Assembly (NCBI RefSeq): GCF_028622115.1
Contig: NZ_CP097263.1
Coordinates: 5,642,001-5,706,000 of the forward strand
From: Kutzneria chonburiensis
Lineage (GTDB): Bacteria; Actinomycetota; Actinomycetes; Mycobacteriales; Pseudonocardiaceae
DNA: 64,000 nt
Direction of reading: 5' to 3'
Positions 35,801 to 47,348 of this stretch are shown here, piece after piece (positions within the stretch are counted from its first letter, which is position 1; the number at the start of each line of letters is the position of its first letter). The notes under the pieces were generated by a model, which saw nothing but the letters and a program-made list of their open reading frames with translations, did no database searches and had not been told where the DNA came from. The translations under genes were made by a program, and so were the position numbers.

Positions 35801-36146
35801 CGTGCGGCGGCCGGTGCGGCTGCACCACCTGATCAAGGCGCATGCCGTGCTGAACATGTCGCCGTTCTGGGCGGCCGATCGGCTGGGCGAGCTGGGGTTC
35901 ACGGTGCCGTCGGAGAATCTGCCGTACTACCCGGAGTTCCGTGACCTGACCCTGCTGCGCAGCGTGCAAGGCGGCTTCCTTGATCCGGCGAAGCCGGTGC
36001 CGTTGGCGCATCTGGTGGGCGTGAGCCGGCAGCTGGGGCAGCATCTCACGCAGGTCGTGGATCGGCTGCGGGAGCTGGGGATGATCGTGCCGGATCTGGG
36101 CATGACCATCCGGGAAGCCCTCGCCAAGGTGCCCTTGCAGCGCTGA
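32811..36146 (+). CDS. GHKL/HSP90-like ATPase with N-terminal amyloid-like motif and C-terminal HTH-like repeats
   Basis: A 1111-residue product from ATG 32811. Residues 8-31 (NTVSGNVPNSLIIQAHTING plus GVHL) match the amyloid-like motif of the small protein at 10449. A helical region (about 40-355) precedes a GHKL ATPase: N-box E383-N387 in IRELYQNALDA, G1 D434 in DNGVGMG, G2 in NSRFGIGVLSY at 480-490. A transducer-like HSP90 middle domain follows, and the last 350 residues hold repeats of about 60-70 residues ending in (L/Y)G(F/I/M)xV/IxP, such as AADRLGELGFTVPS and VVDRLRELGMIVPD, resembling small winged/HTH units. HSP90-like proteins of this layout have been discussed as components of bacterial conflict systems; here function is inferred. 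It ends 3 bp from the ftsK stop. Confidence 0.85.
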   Translation: MASDGTENTVSGNVPNSLIIQAHTINGGVHLSVPAVDQPVEPWARLVDDSKVWPAGHDRADALAVATHVASLNQDLPDDPWLDRGLPERFSKRVSWLARKLDVSFGGAEATLLALIPLLHQVLWTRAAASRLDGPPSSFYRDHSRLAGRMEGHDEVRWWLFHRWLWLQAEVLKPESIADLLGDAPPVLTPDRVSGLLQSLRIEPNVLCGRQRLIEMRPQETLFGGTADEEHVRTPLLGLLLAVAYAMSIDTTGLSDIIVWHTPVDFSRLHETIATASWIPRADCPVLSAVCHHASVVEALREHTVRLDALLHAVRQAADEHQVLAPLRSLPERASSDEVRPALGPDRRPVFSGWSRFRMDEQRVQELLMGEQLYRDRSLAIRELYQNALDACRYRRAREEYLRRTTDRSSPWSGRIAFTQGIDPSGRPYLDCTDNGVGMGLSELTGVFARAGARFADLAEFRDEQVDWSRLDPPIELHPNSRFGIGVLSYFMLADELTITTCRMSRYTGHPGPTYEVTITGPGHLFEIRELPVNGTPGTTVRLHLRVGVKESCVETLIRLLAIAEFDTTARYFDTRCRWKAGVFTPRDGLQTWVTDTTGQVVWCESSGGLLVDGLHTEVRNDTVLGAFVNLTGHSAPRLSVDRTTILGEVGPVVHEMQRAAIPDLIRAGTLLTEEWLSGLGFDNPALADMIAERSRQPVFPADRTVTGSGPTLSFPRQKQIGGHPLNHIFLWRLLARGDAAELRELVPELAGAGPLLAATPSDVHLLCTGRTFSMAWGSVDELAAPGHIFAIASRVHLSPRSAARRLSTLGINGIAPERFPAERWQSYTTELALLSLHHSRSEPWRMIRETVWQGEVRTIADQEQISIAEATKILSSYGFTVASGGKATKKSYASLAELVRTATELQIRPQTLTDDAVPEWLPEVWESLCADRETPQEPLPLGALLQIADRLDTPLTMAMNHCRAMGLTPPDPPAKASPEDIQLLSVRLDGSAPWLDVRRPVRLHHLIKAHAVLNMSPFWAADRLGELGFTVPSENLPYYPEFRDLTLLRSVQGGFLDPAKPVPLAHLVGVSRQLGQHLTQVVDRLRELGMIVPDLGMTIREALAKVPLQR

Positions 36147-36149
36147 GGG

Positions 36150-38581
36150 TTACTCCTCGTCGTCGTCCTCTTCGGGCTCGCCGCCACCGCCGCCGCGGAT
36201 GGTGTAGAGGACGCCGTCGAGTTCGTCGGGCTTGATGAGGACCTCACGGGCCTTGGAGCCCTCGGAAGGGCCGACGACGCCGCGGGTCTCGAGGAGGTCC
36301 ATGAGGCGGCCGGCCTTGGCGAAGCCGACGCGGAGTTTGCGCTGGAGCATGGACGTGGAGCCGAACTGGCTGGTGACGATCAACTCCGTGGCCTGCAACA
36401 GGAGATCGAGGTCCTCGCCGATGTCGGCGTCGATCTCCTTCTTCTCGCCGGCCTTGGCCGCCGTCACGCCGTCGGTGTAGTCGGGCTGGGCCTGGTCGCG
36501 GGTGAAGGAGACGATGGTGTTGATCTCGTCGTCGCCGACGTACGCCCCTTGGATGCGGACGGGCTTCGCCGCACCCATGGGGAGGTAGAGACCGTCGCCC
36601 ATGCCGATGAGCTTCTCGGCCCCGGGCTGGTCGAGGATGACGCGGGAGTCGGTGAGGGACGAGGTGGCGAAGGCCAAGCGGGAAGGGACGTTGGTCTTGA
36701 TGAGGCCGGTGACCACGTCGACGGAAGGGCGCTGGGTGGCCAACACCAGGTGGATGCCGGCGGCGCGGGCCTTCTGGGTGATGCGGACGATGGCGTCCTC
36801 GACGTCACGGGGAGCGGTCATCATGAGGTCGGCGAGCTCGTCGACGATCGCCAGGATGTAAGGCCTTGGGCGGTATTCACGCTCGGAGCCGGGAGGCGCG
36901 GTGATCTCGCCGGACCGCACCTTGCGGTTGAAGTCGTCGATGTGGCGGACCTTGTTGACCTGCATGTCCTGATACCGCTGCTCCATCTCCTCGACCAGCC
37001 AAGCCAGGGCCGCGGCGGCCTTCTTGGGCTGGGTGATGATGGGCGTGATCAGGTGCGGAATGCCCTCGTACGGCGTGAGCTCGACCATCTTGGGATCGAT
37101 GAGAATCATCCGGCACTCGTCGGGAGTGGCCCGGGCCAACAGCGACACCAGCATGGAGTTGACGAAGCTGGACTTGCCGGAGCCGGTGGAGCCGGCGACC
37201 AGCAGGTGGGGCATCTTGGCCAGGTTGGCGGTGACCATATGGCCTTCGATGTCCTTGCCCAGACCGACAACGAGCGGGTGCTGGTCGGCAACCGTCGACG
37301 GGGCACGGAGAACGTCGCCGAGCCGCACCATTTCCCGGTCGCTGTTGGGCACCTCGATACCAACGGCGGACTTGCCGGGGATGGGCGCCAGCAGGCGAAC
37401 GTTGTCGGTGGCGACGGCGTAGGCGATGTTCTTCGTGAGAGCCGTGATCTTCTCGACCTTCACACCAGGGCCGAGCTCGACCTCGTACCGGGTGACGGTC
37501 GGCCCTCGGGTAAAGCCGGTGACCTGGGCGTCGATGGAGAACTGCTCCAACACCCCGCTGATGGCCTCGATCATGGTGTCGTTGGCCCGGCTCCGCGACT
37601 TCGGCGGATCGCCGTCCTGGAGAATGTCCAACGACGGCAAGGTGTAGTCGCCGTCGACGGCCCGTGGCGCGGCGGGCTTGTCCGAAGCGGCAGGAGCCTT
37701 GCGCGCCTTGGGCGCGGGGCGAGGGCGGGCTCCGGCTCGGGCTCCTCGGTGGGCAGCTCCAGCTGCCGCGGCGCCTCCTCGGCGCTGTCGGCGGCCTGCC
37801 GCCGCCGCGACGGCCGGCGCAACCGCACGGCGGAGCTGTCCTTCTCGGTGACGTCCTCGGTCGGCGTGGCTTCCGACGCCGAAGGGACAACGGCCGTAGC
37901 GGACTGGTCGATCAAAGCCCGAAGCCGGTTCGGCACCTCACGCACTGGAGTTCCGGTCAACAACAGCACGCCGTACACGGCGACGAGCCCGAGCAGCGGC
38001 ACGGCGACCCACCCGGTGAGCCCCTGGGCCAGGAAGTGCCCGGCCAGCCAGCCGATCGTGCCGCCGGCGTGGCCGCTCTCGGAGGCGAGTTCGGGCGCGC
38101 CGAAGAACAGGTGCAGCAGCCCCAACACGGACACGCCGAGCAGGATCATGCCGAACACGATGCGCGGCCGGGCCTCGGGCAGCGGGTCGGAGCGCATCAG
38201 CACGATGCCGATGAACAGCAGCACCAGCGGCAGCACGTAGGCGGCGCTGCCGATCACGCTGCGCACGGCCAGGTCGAGCCAGCCGCCGACCGGCCCGCCG
38301 GCCTGCCACCACACACCGGCGGCGAAGATCACGCCGAGGCCGATCATCACCAGCGCGAGGCCGTCACGGCGGTGCGCGGGGTCGAGCTCCTTGGTCCGGC
38401 CGACGGCCCGGGCCAGGCCGCCGATGCCCTTGGAGAAGAAGCCCCAGCCGGCCTTCACCGGCGCGGGAGTGCTCTTGCGGGCCGCCTGCGCCTTGCCACG
38501 GGGCTTGGTCGCGGGGCGGGGCTTGGACGTGCTTCTACCACGCGTGGGGGTTCGCTTCGAAGTCGTCGTCCGCCCGGCCAT
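36150..38581 (-). CDS. ftsK: DNA translocase FtsK, with a one-base frame disruption in the linker
   Basis: From ATG 38581 the N-terminal part has a basic tail (about 1-65), four membrane helices ([28 protein letters not shown] and others) and a Pro/Glu linker. The C-terminal part, in another frame, has the motor domain with Walker [12 protein letters not shown], Walker [14 protein letters not shown] and a gamma winged helix ([20 protein letters not shown]) that reads KOPS-like sites. The two frames meet at about 37709-37733, in [11 protein letters not shown] versus RPAPKARKA, needing a -1 shift. Because FtsK is conserved and required for chromosome segregation at division, a single missing base in the GC-rich linker is the simplest explanation. 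Corrected length is about 810 residues. Confidence 0.93.
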
Positions 38582-38654
38582 GCCCCCTACGGTAGCCCTT
38601 TCACTTCCGTCACATACGTCACGCCGGGGCAAGTCGCTGATCAACACTGGTCCG

Positions 38655-39621
38655 GTGACCACCGCCCGCCTCCGCGCCACCGTCGCCAGCCTGCTCTCGG
38701 CCGTCGCCTTCGGCTTCTCCGGCCTGCCGGCCAAGGTCGCCTACGACGCCGGTTTCACGCCGTTGCAGGTCACCGCGGTGCGCATCCTGCTGACCGCTGT
38801 CGTGCTGCTGGCGTTCGCAGCGCCGTTCACCGGCCTGCCGAAACTGTCGGACTGGCGGCTGGTCCTGGGCTACGCCCTGCTCGGCGTGATCGCCAGCCCG
38901 CTGCTGTACTTCGTGGCGGTGGCCCGGATCCCGGTCGGCGTGGCGATGGTGCTGGAGTTCCTCGCGCCGGTGCTGGTGGCGCTGTGGATCCGCTTCGTAC
39001 GCCGGACCAAGCTGCCGGCCAGCATGTGGTGGGGCACCGTGCTGGCCCTGATCGGCCTGGCCATGATCGCCCAGCTGTTCGACGGCGTCAGCTTCGACCT
39101 GGTCGGCACGCTGGCCGGCCTCGGCGCGGCCGTCGGCACGGCGGCGTACTACCTGCTCGGCGAGCGCGCTGCCCGCGACGGCGACCCGATGGCCCTGACC
39201 ACCGGCGGCATGGTCGTCGGCGCGGTGCTGATCAGCCTGGTCAGCCCGCCGTGGACGCTGCCGTGGCCCGCGATGACGGTGGAGACCGTGCTCGGCCCGG
39301 TGTGGCTGGCCTTGGTGCTACTCGCCGTGGTCAGCACGGCTTTCGCCTACGTCGCCGGCATCCTCGCGCTGAAGCACCTGCCCTCGGCCGCGGCCTCGGT
39401 GCTGGGTCTGGTCGAGCCCCTGGTCGCCACGCTGGCGGCGTGGCTGATCCTCGGCCAGGTGCTCAACTTGGTGCAGATCGTGGGCGCGGTCGTGCTGCTG
39501 GCCGGCGCCGCGGTGGTCCAGGTCGCTTCCGGCCGCCGCATCGAACCGGACACTCCCCGACGTCGTGAACGGACCATTCCAAAACTCCGAGTAGAGGAAT
39601 GGTCCGTTCCGAACCTGAAAG

Positions 39622-39635
<14 letters not shown>
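38655..39635 (+). CDS. EamA/DMT-family transporter
   Basis: The 326-residue product starts at GTG 38655 (VTTARLRATVASLLSAVAFG) and contains ten hydrophobic segments in two EamA halves, for example ITAVRILLTAVVLLAFAAP-like and YLLGERAARDGDPMALTTGG loops, with the family's PLVATLAAWLILGQ helix near the end. DMT exporters move metabolites or amino acids across the membrane; the substrate is not predictable. The last 23 codons read through palindrome copy 2, and the stop overlaps the convergent rnj stop by 14 bp, so the natural C-terminus may have been extended by insertion of the palindrome. Confidence 0.88.
39567..39609. repeat. Dispersed palindrome family, copy 2 (inside the EamA 3' end)
   Basis: Perfect 14-bp arms at 39567-39580 and 39596-39609 with the same arm sequence as copy 1 at 13413 and an ACTCCGAGT core. 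The copy is inside the coding frame of the EamA gene, just before the convergent rnj stop, and probably ends both transcripts. Confidence 0.85.
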
Positions 39636-42901
<3,266 letters not shown>

Positions 42902-42904
42902 CGC

Positions 42905-43657
42905 TCAGCCCTCGGTCACGAACGGGCTGGACGCCACCTCGGTGCCGTCGGGCAGGGTCGAGATGGTGAAGTCGTCGAACACGCTGCCGGCGGCCTTCTG
43001 CAGCTGGCGCAGGCACTCGATGGCCAGCGCGCGGATCTCGACGTCGGCCGCCTCGCTGGCCCGCATGGCGACGAAGTGCCGCCAGGCCCGGTAGTTGCCG
43101 GTGACGACGATGCGGGTCTCGGTGGCGTTGGGCAGCACCGCGCGGGCGGCCTGGCGGGCCTGCTTGCGGCGCAGCGTGCCGCTGGGCACGTCGGCGAACT
43201 TCTTCTCGAGGCCCTCGAGCAGCTCGGCGTAGGCCTTGACGCTGGCCTCGGCGGCGGCGACGAACTTGGCGTGCAGCTCGGGGTCGTTGGCGATGACCTC
43301 GGGCTCGACCATGGCCGCGTCGCGCTCGGGCACGTAGCGCTGGGACAGCTGCGAGTACGAGAAGTGCCGGTGCCGGATCAGCTCGTGGGTCAGCGACCGG
43401 GACAGGCCGCTCAGGTAGAAGCTGACCGAGCCGTGCTCGAGCACGGACAGGTGGCCGATCTCGATGATGTGCCGGATGTAGCCGGCGTTGGTCGCGGTCG
43501 CCGGGTTCGGCTTGGACCAGGACTGGTAGCACGCGCGGCCGGCGAACTCGGCCAGCGCCTGGCCGCCGTCCTCGTCGGTCGTCCACGGCACGTCCGCCGG
43601 CGGGAAGAACTCTGTCTTGGCGATGAGCTGCACCTTCAGCGGCACCGTCTCGGTCAC
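42905..43657 (-). CDS. thyX: Flavin-dependent thymidylate synthase
   Basis: The 250-residue product contains the ThyX signature [14 protein letters not shown] (RHRx7S) and the flanking SLTHELIR helix. ThyX methylates dUMP using methylene-tetrahydrofolate and FADH2, an alternative to ThyA. Start is GTG 43657. It heads the thyX-TIGR03085-dapA-rnj gene string, as in mycobacteria, and is divergent from the ribbon-helix-helix gene across the TGACGTCA array. Confidence 0.96.
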   Translation of the reverse strand: MTETVPLKVQLIAKTEFFPPADVPWTTDEDGGQALAEFAGRACYQSWSKPNPATATNAGYIRHIIEIGHLSVLEHGSVSFYLSGLSRSLTHELIRHRHFSYSQLSQRYVPERDAAMVEPEVIANDPELHAKFVAAAEASVKAYAELLEGLEKKFADVPSGTLRRKQARQAARAVLPNATETRIVVTGNYRAWRHFVAMRASEAADVEIRALAIECLRQLQKAAGSVFDDFTISTLPDGTEVASSPFVTEG

Positions 43658-43733
43658 GAGCCTTGTCTCCTACTCCCCGGTGGCGGTTCACCCGAGCCTA
43701 GACGACGAGTTCGGCCACGATCGGCGACACCCG

Positions 43734-43806
43734 TGACATCATGGCGGTGTCACCGATGACGTCATGACGCTTGACTGACGTCACGAGTGGTGTCACAGTG
43801 ACGTCA
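43734..43806. promoter_or_regulatory. Array of TGACGTCA operators in the thyX / RHH divergent region
   Basis: Three perfect TGACGTCA palindromes lie at 43757-43764, 43776-43783 and 43799-43806, and a near copy TGACATCA at 43734-43741. Start-to-start spacings are 23, 19 and 23 bp. The last site overlaps the ATG of the RHH gene. Two of the sites sit in a longer repeated block (GGTGTCAC followed by TGACGTCATG at 43747-43766 and 43789-43808). This is what an autoregulated ribbon-helix-helix repressor operator would look like; control of thyX is possible. Confidence 0.75.
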
Positions 43807-44393
43807 TGGATCTCACGCCGTACATCGCAACGTTGCGCGAGGACCTCACGACCGCCGCCGCAGCCGGGGACGACAACACCCGACGCACCGCAGCCGTGCT
43901 GTCCGCCGCGCTGGAGCCGGCCGCTCGGCTGGCCATCATGACCGCGCTGTCCGACCTCGCCGCCGAGGTCACCGCGTCGCTCGAGGACCACGTCGTCAGC
44001 CTGCGGCTGGACGGCCGGGACGTGCAGGTCGTGGTCACCACGACGACCGCGCCGTCCGACGAGCCGCCGGCCGAGGAGGCCGAGCCGATCGCCGCCTTCG
44101 ACCCGAACGGCGACATCAGCCGCATCACGGTCCGGCTGATGGAGGAGCTCAAGGCCAAGGCCGAGCAGGCCGCGTCGGCGCAGGGGCAGTCGCTCAACTC
44201 GTTCGTGGCGCAGGCCGTGCAGGGGGCGCTGAACAACCAGCGCCGCGGCGGGCACGGTCGGGCCCGCAACCGCGGCGGGCAGTGGTGGGACGAGAGCTGG
44301 ACCGGCCGTGGCGGCTGGGGCGGCTGGAAAGACCAGGGACCGGACCAGCGGCGTGGCGGCGGCTCGCGCGTCAGCGGCTGGGTCGAGGGCTGA
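43806..44393 (+). CDS. Ribbon-helix-helix (HicB/Arc-like) protein with Gly/Arg/Trp-rich tail
   Basis: The 195-residue product has an N-terminal domain of unknown fold (about 1-80), an acidic linker, and a ribbon-helix-helix near residues 103-145 (DISRITVRLMEELKAKAEQA followed by LNSFVAQAVQGAL), as in HicB-type antitoxins and Arc repressors. The last 50 residues are rich in Gly, Arg and Trp (GRGGWGGWKDQG), unusual for these repressors and reminiscent of nucleic-acid-binding tails. No HicA-like toxin is adjacent, so a toxin-antitoxin role is doubtful. Its start overlaps a TGACGTCA site, suggesting autorepression. The DUF4097 gene follows by 22 bp, likely in one operon. Confidence 0.8.
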   Translation: MDLTPYIATLREDLTTAAAAGDDNTRRTAAVLSAALEPAARLAIMTALSDLAAEVTASLEDHVVSLRLDGRDVQVVVTTTTAPSDEPPAEEAEPIAAFDPNGDISRITVRLMEELKAKAEQAASAQGQSLNSFVAQAVQGALNNQRRGGHGRARNRGGQWWDESWTGRGGWGGWKDQGPDQRRGGGSRVSGWVEG

Positions 44394-44415
44394 GGGGACA
44401 ACAGGGGTGGACACG

Positions 44416-45318
44416 ATGACTGCCGAGAACGCGCCTGAGGACACGGGCTTCGTTCGCGAGGAAGAGTTCGAGGCGACCGGGCCGGTCGAGATCGACCTGG
44501 TCGTGGGGTCCGGCCGGATCGAGGTGAAGCTGTCGGAGCGGCCGGGCGTGCGGGTGTCCGTTCGGCATGACACCGACGGCGCCGACCAGTGGATTCCCGG
44601 CCTGTCCGGGCTGCTCAGCTGGGTCAGCGACCAGTTCGGCACGCCGTCGGAGGGCTCGCCCGACGACGCCGTGCGGGAAACCCGCATCGACCTGACCGCC
44701 AGTCGGCTGGTCGTGCGCACGCCCAAGCCGCTGCCGATGCGCGGCGTGCCGCTGGCCGTCGTGGTCGAGGCGCCCAACGGCTCGCACCTGGAGTCCAAGA
44801 GCGGCTCCGCGACGCTGGCCGTCACCGGCTCGGCCGGGCGGCTCAACGTCATCAGCGGCACCGGTGACGTCAGCGTCGACCGGGCCGACGGCGTCGCCAG
44901 CGTCAAGGGCGGCTCCGCCGCCGTGCGGCTGGGCCCGATGATGGGCGGCGTCCAGGTGAAGTCCGGCTCCGGCGACATCGAGGTGTCGTCCGTCGGCGGG
45001 CCCAGCGCCCTGTTCACCGGCTCCGGCGACGTGTGGCTCGGCGCCGTGCAGTCCGACGTCATGGTGCGTACCGGCACCGGTGACGTCACCGTGGCCGACG
45101 CCGCCTGCGGCGCCATCGAGCTCGTCACCGGCAGCGGGGAGCTGCGCGTCGCCGTACGTGCCGGCACCGCCGCCATGGTCGACCTCATCTCGCACGCCGG
45201 GCAGGCCCGCAGCGAGCTGGACGTGTCCGCCACGCCGCCGGCCGGCAAGGAGCCGAAGCTGAAGGTCCGCGGCCGCACCGGTTCCGGCAACGCCGTCATC
45301 ACCACTGCCGTCGGCTGA
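44416..45318 (+). CDS. DUF4097-type beta-helix adhesin-like protein
   Basis: A 300-residue cytoplasmic-looking protein (no signal peptide) from ATG 44416; an in-frame GTG at 44407 is an alternative. The C-terminal two thirds consist of short repeats such as SGTGDVSVDRADG, KSGSGDIEVSSVGG, FTGSGDVWLGAVQ and RTGTGDVTVADAA, the G-x-G-D turn pattern of the DUF4097 right-handed beta-helix. Biochemical role is unknown; DUF4097 proteins are often paired with small regulators, and here the gene follows the ribbon-helix-helix gene in one operon. Confidence 0.83.
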   Translation: MTAENAPEDTGFVREEEFEATGPVEIDLVVGSGRIEVKLSERPGVRVSVRHDTDGADQWIPGLSGLLSWVSDQFGTPSEGSPDDAVRETRIDLTASRLVVRTPKPLPMRGVPLAVVVEAPNGSHLESKSGSATLAVTGSAGRLNVISGTGDVSVDRADGVASVKGGSAAVRLGPMMGGVQVKSGSGDIEVSSVGGPSALFTGSGDVWLGAVQSDVMVRTGTGDVTVADAACGAIELVTGSGELRVAVRAGTAAMVDLISHAGQARSELDVSATPPAGKEPKLKVRGRTGSGNAVITTAVG

Positions 45319-45374
45319 GGCCGACGGGCGATCCGGTGCCGGTGCCGCTCGTGGGGGGCGGTGCCGGCACCACC

Positions 45375-45417
45375 GGCCACGGGGCCGCCCACGGAGGGGA
45401 TGGGCGGGCCCGTGGCC
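45375..45417. terminator. Convergent hairpin between DUF4097 and Pro-rich genes
   Basis: Seventeen-bp arms with one mismatch, 45375-45391 and 45401-45417, lie between the convergent stops at 45318 and 45429. A weaker CCGG-centred hairpin precedes it. Confidence 0.7.
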
Positions 45418-45428
45418 GTCGCTCGTGG

Positions 45429-45833
45429 CTAGTCGGCGCCGTCGCCGCCGGGGTCGATGAAGGAGCCGCCGCCGTGGTTCGGGTTCGGGTCGTACTCGTC
45501 GGCGAACGGCCCCGGCGGGTCACCCTCGCGACCGGCGAGGTCCTTGGTCGGCGGGCCGCCCTCAAACGGCAGGACGTGCTTGTCCGGCGGATCGCTGGCC
45601 AACGAACCGGCGGGGAACGGCTGGGGGTTCCCCAGCAGCGCCGGCACGGGCACCGGCTGGTCAGCCAGCGCCGGAAGCGGCTGCGGAGTGTCGGCCAAGG
45701 CGGGCGAAGCCGGGATCGGCTGTGGTGTGTTGGCCGGGACCGGCTGCGGTGTCGCCGACGCGGGGCCGGCAACCAAGATCCCCACCGCCGCGGCCCCGGC
45801 GACCGCGAACAGCAGCTTGTGCGTGAAGGTCAT
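45429..45833 (-). CDS. Small secreted proline-rich protein
   Basis: A 134-residue product from ATG 45833 (MTFTHKLLFAVAGAAAVGIL). A signal peptide ends near residue 28 (GPASA), followed by repeated (T/N)PQP(V/I/L)PA units: TPQPVPANTPQPIPA, TPQPLPALADQPVPVP, NPQPFPAG. The C-terminus is Gly/Asp/Pro-rich (NPNHGGGSFIDPGGDGAD). No enzymatic domain. A wall- or surface-associated spacer or peptide carrier is plausible. The start was chosen at the signal peptide; a longer ORF from 45869 adds an unlikely leader. Confidence 0.75.
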   Translation of the reverse strand: MTFTHKLLFAVAGAAAVGILVAGPASATPQPVPANTPQPIPASPALADTPQPLPALADQPVPVPALLGNPQPFPAGSLASDPPDKHVLPFEGGPPTKDLAGREGDPPGPFADEYDPNPNHGGGSFIDPGGDGAD

Positions 45834-45919
45834 ACGCCGATGCTGCGGGCCGACCCTTCCCGGCGGCATGGGACAGATCCCCGGCGCGACCGGGAAATTC
45901 GCCCGATTCAGTTGGGACG

Positions 45920-47158
45920 TCAGACCAGGGCCCCGAGACGCGAGGCCAGATCACCCCGCTTCCCGACGACGACCCCGTCCAACCCCAACCACTCCGCCAT
46001 CAGCCGCAGTTCCTCGGCCAGCTCGTGCGCCACCTCGGCGTGGTCCACCCCGAGTTCGGCGAACGCCCCGGGCACGCGGAGCACCCCGGCCGCACGGTCG
46101 GCCTTGATGTCCACGCGGGCCACGAGGTCCTCGCCCAGCAGGAACGGGAACACGTAGTAGCCGTGCACCCGCTTCGGCTCCGGCACGTAGATCTCGATGC
46201 GGTAGAAGAAGTCGAACAGCCGCTCGGTGCGGTCCCGCTCCCAGATCAGCGGGTCGAACGGGCACAGCAGGGCCCGGGCCTGCACGCGGCGCGGCGTGCG
46301 GGCGGCGACGTGCCGATAGGCCTGGTGCCGCCAGCCGTCGACCGCGACCGGCTCCAGCACGCCCTCCTCGACCAGCTCGGCGACCGCCTGCCGCGACCAC
46401 TCCGGCTTCAGCCGGTAGTAATCACGCAGGTCAGGCTCGGTGGCGACCCCCAGCGCCACCGCGGCCTTGGCGGTCAGCTGCCGCGACGCGTCCGCCCGCG
46501 ACACCTCCGGCACGGCCAGCACCTCGGGCGGCAGGACCCGCTCGGCGATGTCGTAATAGCGCTCGAAGCCCCGCCGCGTGCCGGTGGTCAGCTCCCCCGT
46601 CGCGAACAGGTACTCGCAGGCCCGCTTCACGTCGGAGCGATGCCACCAGCCACCCGGCGTCTTCTCCCGCGCGACCTTCAGGCCCATCTGCTCCTCGAGC
46701 GCGCCGGCGGTGATCGGGCCGAGCTCCTTCACCGCCGTCACCACCTCGTCGGACAGGTGATGGCCGCCGGAGCTCTGCCAGTACTTGCTCGGGTGCTCCT
46801 TGTGCTGACGCATCCGCCAGCGCAGCAGCGGCCAGTCCGCCACCGGCACCAGCGACGCCTCATGGGCCCAGTACTCGACCAGCAGCCGCGGCTTGCGGTC
46901 GCTGTGCGACCACGCCGCCTCCTGCAGCAGCTCCATCGGGTAGTTGCCCAGCCGGCTGAACAGCGGGGCATAGTGCGCGCGGACCGCGACGTTCACCGAG
47001 TCGAGCTGGAGCAGCTGGGTCCGGGCCAGCACCCCTTGCAGGTGTCGCCTGGTCACCGGCCCGGTGGGCCGGGGCTGGGCAAACCCCTGCGCGGCCAGCG
47101 CCGTCCGACGAGCGGCCAGTGGAGACATCTTGAGCACGGGATTGATGCTGCCACGCAC
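45920..47158 (-). CDS. AlkZ/YcaQ-family DNA glycosylase (HTH_42 winged-helix protein)
   Basis: The 412-residue product belongs to the winged-helix HTH_42 family, which includes AlkZ and YcaQ interstrand-crosslink glycosylases. The catalytic Q-x-D (YcaQ-type) is in LLQLDSVNVAVRAHY. Other family landmarks are YPMELLQEAAW, RPRLLVEYWAHEASL-like and ARALLCPFDPLIWERDRTERLFDFFYRIEIYVP. Predicted role is removal of alkylated bases and unhooking of crosslinks, which in antibiotic producers is self-resistance; here no antibiotic cluster is adjacent. Start is uncertain: GTG 47158, GTG 47137 or ATG 47128, none with a strong ribosome site. Confidence 0.88.
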   Translation of the reverse strand: MRGSINPVLKMSPLAARRTALAAQGFAQPRPTGPVTRRHLQGVLARTQLLQLDSVNVAVRAHYAPLFSRLGNYPMELLQEAAWSHSDRKPRLLVEYWAHEASLVPVADWPLLRWRMRQHKEHPSKYWQSSGGHHLSDEVVTAVKELGPITAGALEEQMGLKVAREKTPGGWWHRSDVKRACEYLFATGELTTGTRRGFERYYDIAERVLPPEVLAVPEVSRADASRQLTAKAAVALGVATEPDLRDYYRLKPEWSRQAVAELVEEGVLEPVAVDGWRHQAYRHVAARTPRRVQARALLCPFDPLIWERDRTERLFDFFYRIEIYVPEPKRVHGYYVFPFLLGEDLVARVDIKADRAAGVLRVPGAFAELGVDHAEVAHELAEELRLMAEWLGLDGVVVGKRGDLASRLGALV

Positions 47159-47215
47159 CCCTGACAGTTCTGGATCGCGCCGCCTCCGGCGTCGCGGCTC
47201 GGCCCTGTGTTGAAT

Positions 47216-47348
47216 GGCCCTGCCTCCGGCAGGGCGGCTCGGCCCCTCGTGACCCCTGCCTCGCCCTTGCTGGATTTTTCGAGGCCCGCGTCGGCTCGGT
47301 GGGTGGTCGCGCTAGGTGGCGGACCTCGAAAAATCCAGCAACCGGGCG
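47216..47348. repeat. Cluster of palindromes in the AlkZ/GNAT intergenic region
   Basis: A short hairpin (GCCCTGCC at 47217-47224 with GGCAGGGC at 47228-47235) precedes a long one: 18-bp perfect arms at 47267-47284 and 47324-47341 (starting TTGCTGGATTTTTCGAGG), extended by CGCCC at 47262-47266 pairing with GGGCG at 47344-47348 across a bulge. Both promoters of divergent genes are close by. The function may be DNA structure, protein binding or a relic element; no gene is seen in 47159-47424. Confidence 0.75.

Noticed and set aside
43806-45318. HicA/HicB toxin-antitoxin pair
   Set aside because: The RHH protein is HicB-like only in its ribbon-helix-helix; the neighbour is a DUF4097 beta-helix, not a HicA toxin.
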